From: Darwinimomas sp963643215
Lineage (GTDB): Bacteria; Bacillota; Clostridia; Lachnospirales; Lachnospiraceae
Direction of reading: 5' to 3'
NCBI GenBank assembly: GCA_963643215.1
Contig: CAVIJY010000076.1
Coordinates: forward strand, 1-5,939
DNA: 5,939 bases
Shown here: positions 5,912 to 5,939 of the stretch, in pieces
Position numbering within the stretch: the stretch's first letter is position 1
Layout: every line of letters starts with the position of its first letter
Program-made: the position numbers and the translations under genes
Notes under the pieces: generated by a model
The model's database searches: none
Told to the model about the DNA's origin: nothing
The model's input: only the letters and a program-made list of their open reading frames with translations

Positions 5912-5939
5912 ATTGGCGATTCAAATACGAGCGTGTGCA

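Overview
The window looks like a chromosomal segment of a moderate-GC member of the Clostridia, most likely Lachnospiraceae or a close relative. I base this on the FtsH sequence, on a secreted papain-like peptidase carrying the lectin-like module common in anaerobic Firmicutes, on a GntR/MocR regulator, on strong AGGAGG-type ribosome binding sites, and on short U-tailed terminators. No database was consulted, so the taxonomic call is an inference. All convincing genes are on the + strand.

Layout. Bases 1-83 hold a near-consensus vegetative promoter (TTGACA, 17 bp, TATAAA) and a ribosome binding site. Bases 84-2027 encode a complete FtsH membrane AAA+ zinc protease. Bases 2028-2253 are intergenic: an imperfect bulged hairpin, a strong intrinsic terminator, a new promoter, and the ribosome binding site that fixes the start of the next gene. 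Bases 2254-4465 encode a large C1-family cysteine peptidase with signal peptide, intact catalytic residues, a lectin-like module, one transmembrane helix and a cytoplasmic tail built from a 15-bp tandem repeat. Its 3' end is lost in a run of 219 Ns (4466-4684). Bases 4685-5704 are the rest of a MocR-type regulator (GntR winged helix fused to a fold-type I aminotransferase-like domain), whose start lies in the gap. It is followed by an intrinsic terminator at 5730-5779. Bases 5780-5939 contain a good promoter overlapped by direct repeats spaced about one helical turn, then a perfect 12-bp inverted repeat. No convincing gene begins before the window ends.

The three genes appear to be separate transcription units rather than an operon. 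ftsH and the peptidase are divided by a terminator and a fresh promoter, and the MocR gene is closed off by its own terminator. FtsH handles membrane-protein quality control, the peptidase acts on extracellular proteins, and the MocR-like protein should be a transcription factor. No shared pathway can be read from the order.

The most unusual item is the MocR-like protein. The lysine that should hold pyridoxal phosphate is arginine, the nearby tyrosine is phenylalanine, and about the last 95 residues of the usual domain are missing, yet the reading frame is otherwise open. It may be a regulator that has lost its cofactor chemistry, or an early pseudogene. Second in interest are the repeat array over the downstream promoter, the calcium-loop-like insertion in the peptidase, and its repetitive cytoplasmic tail.
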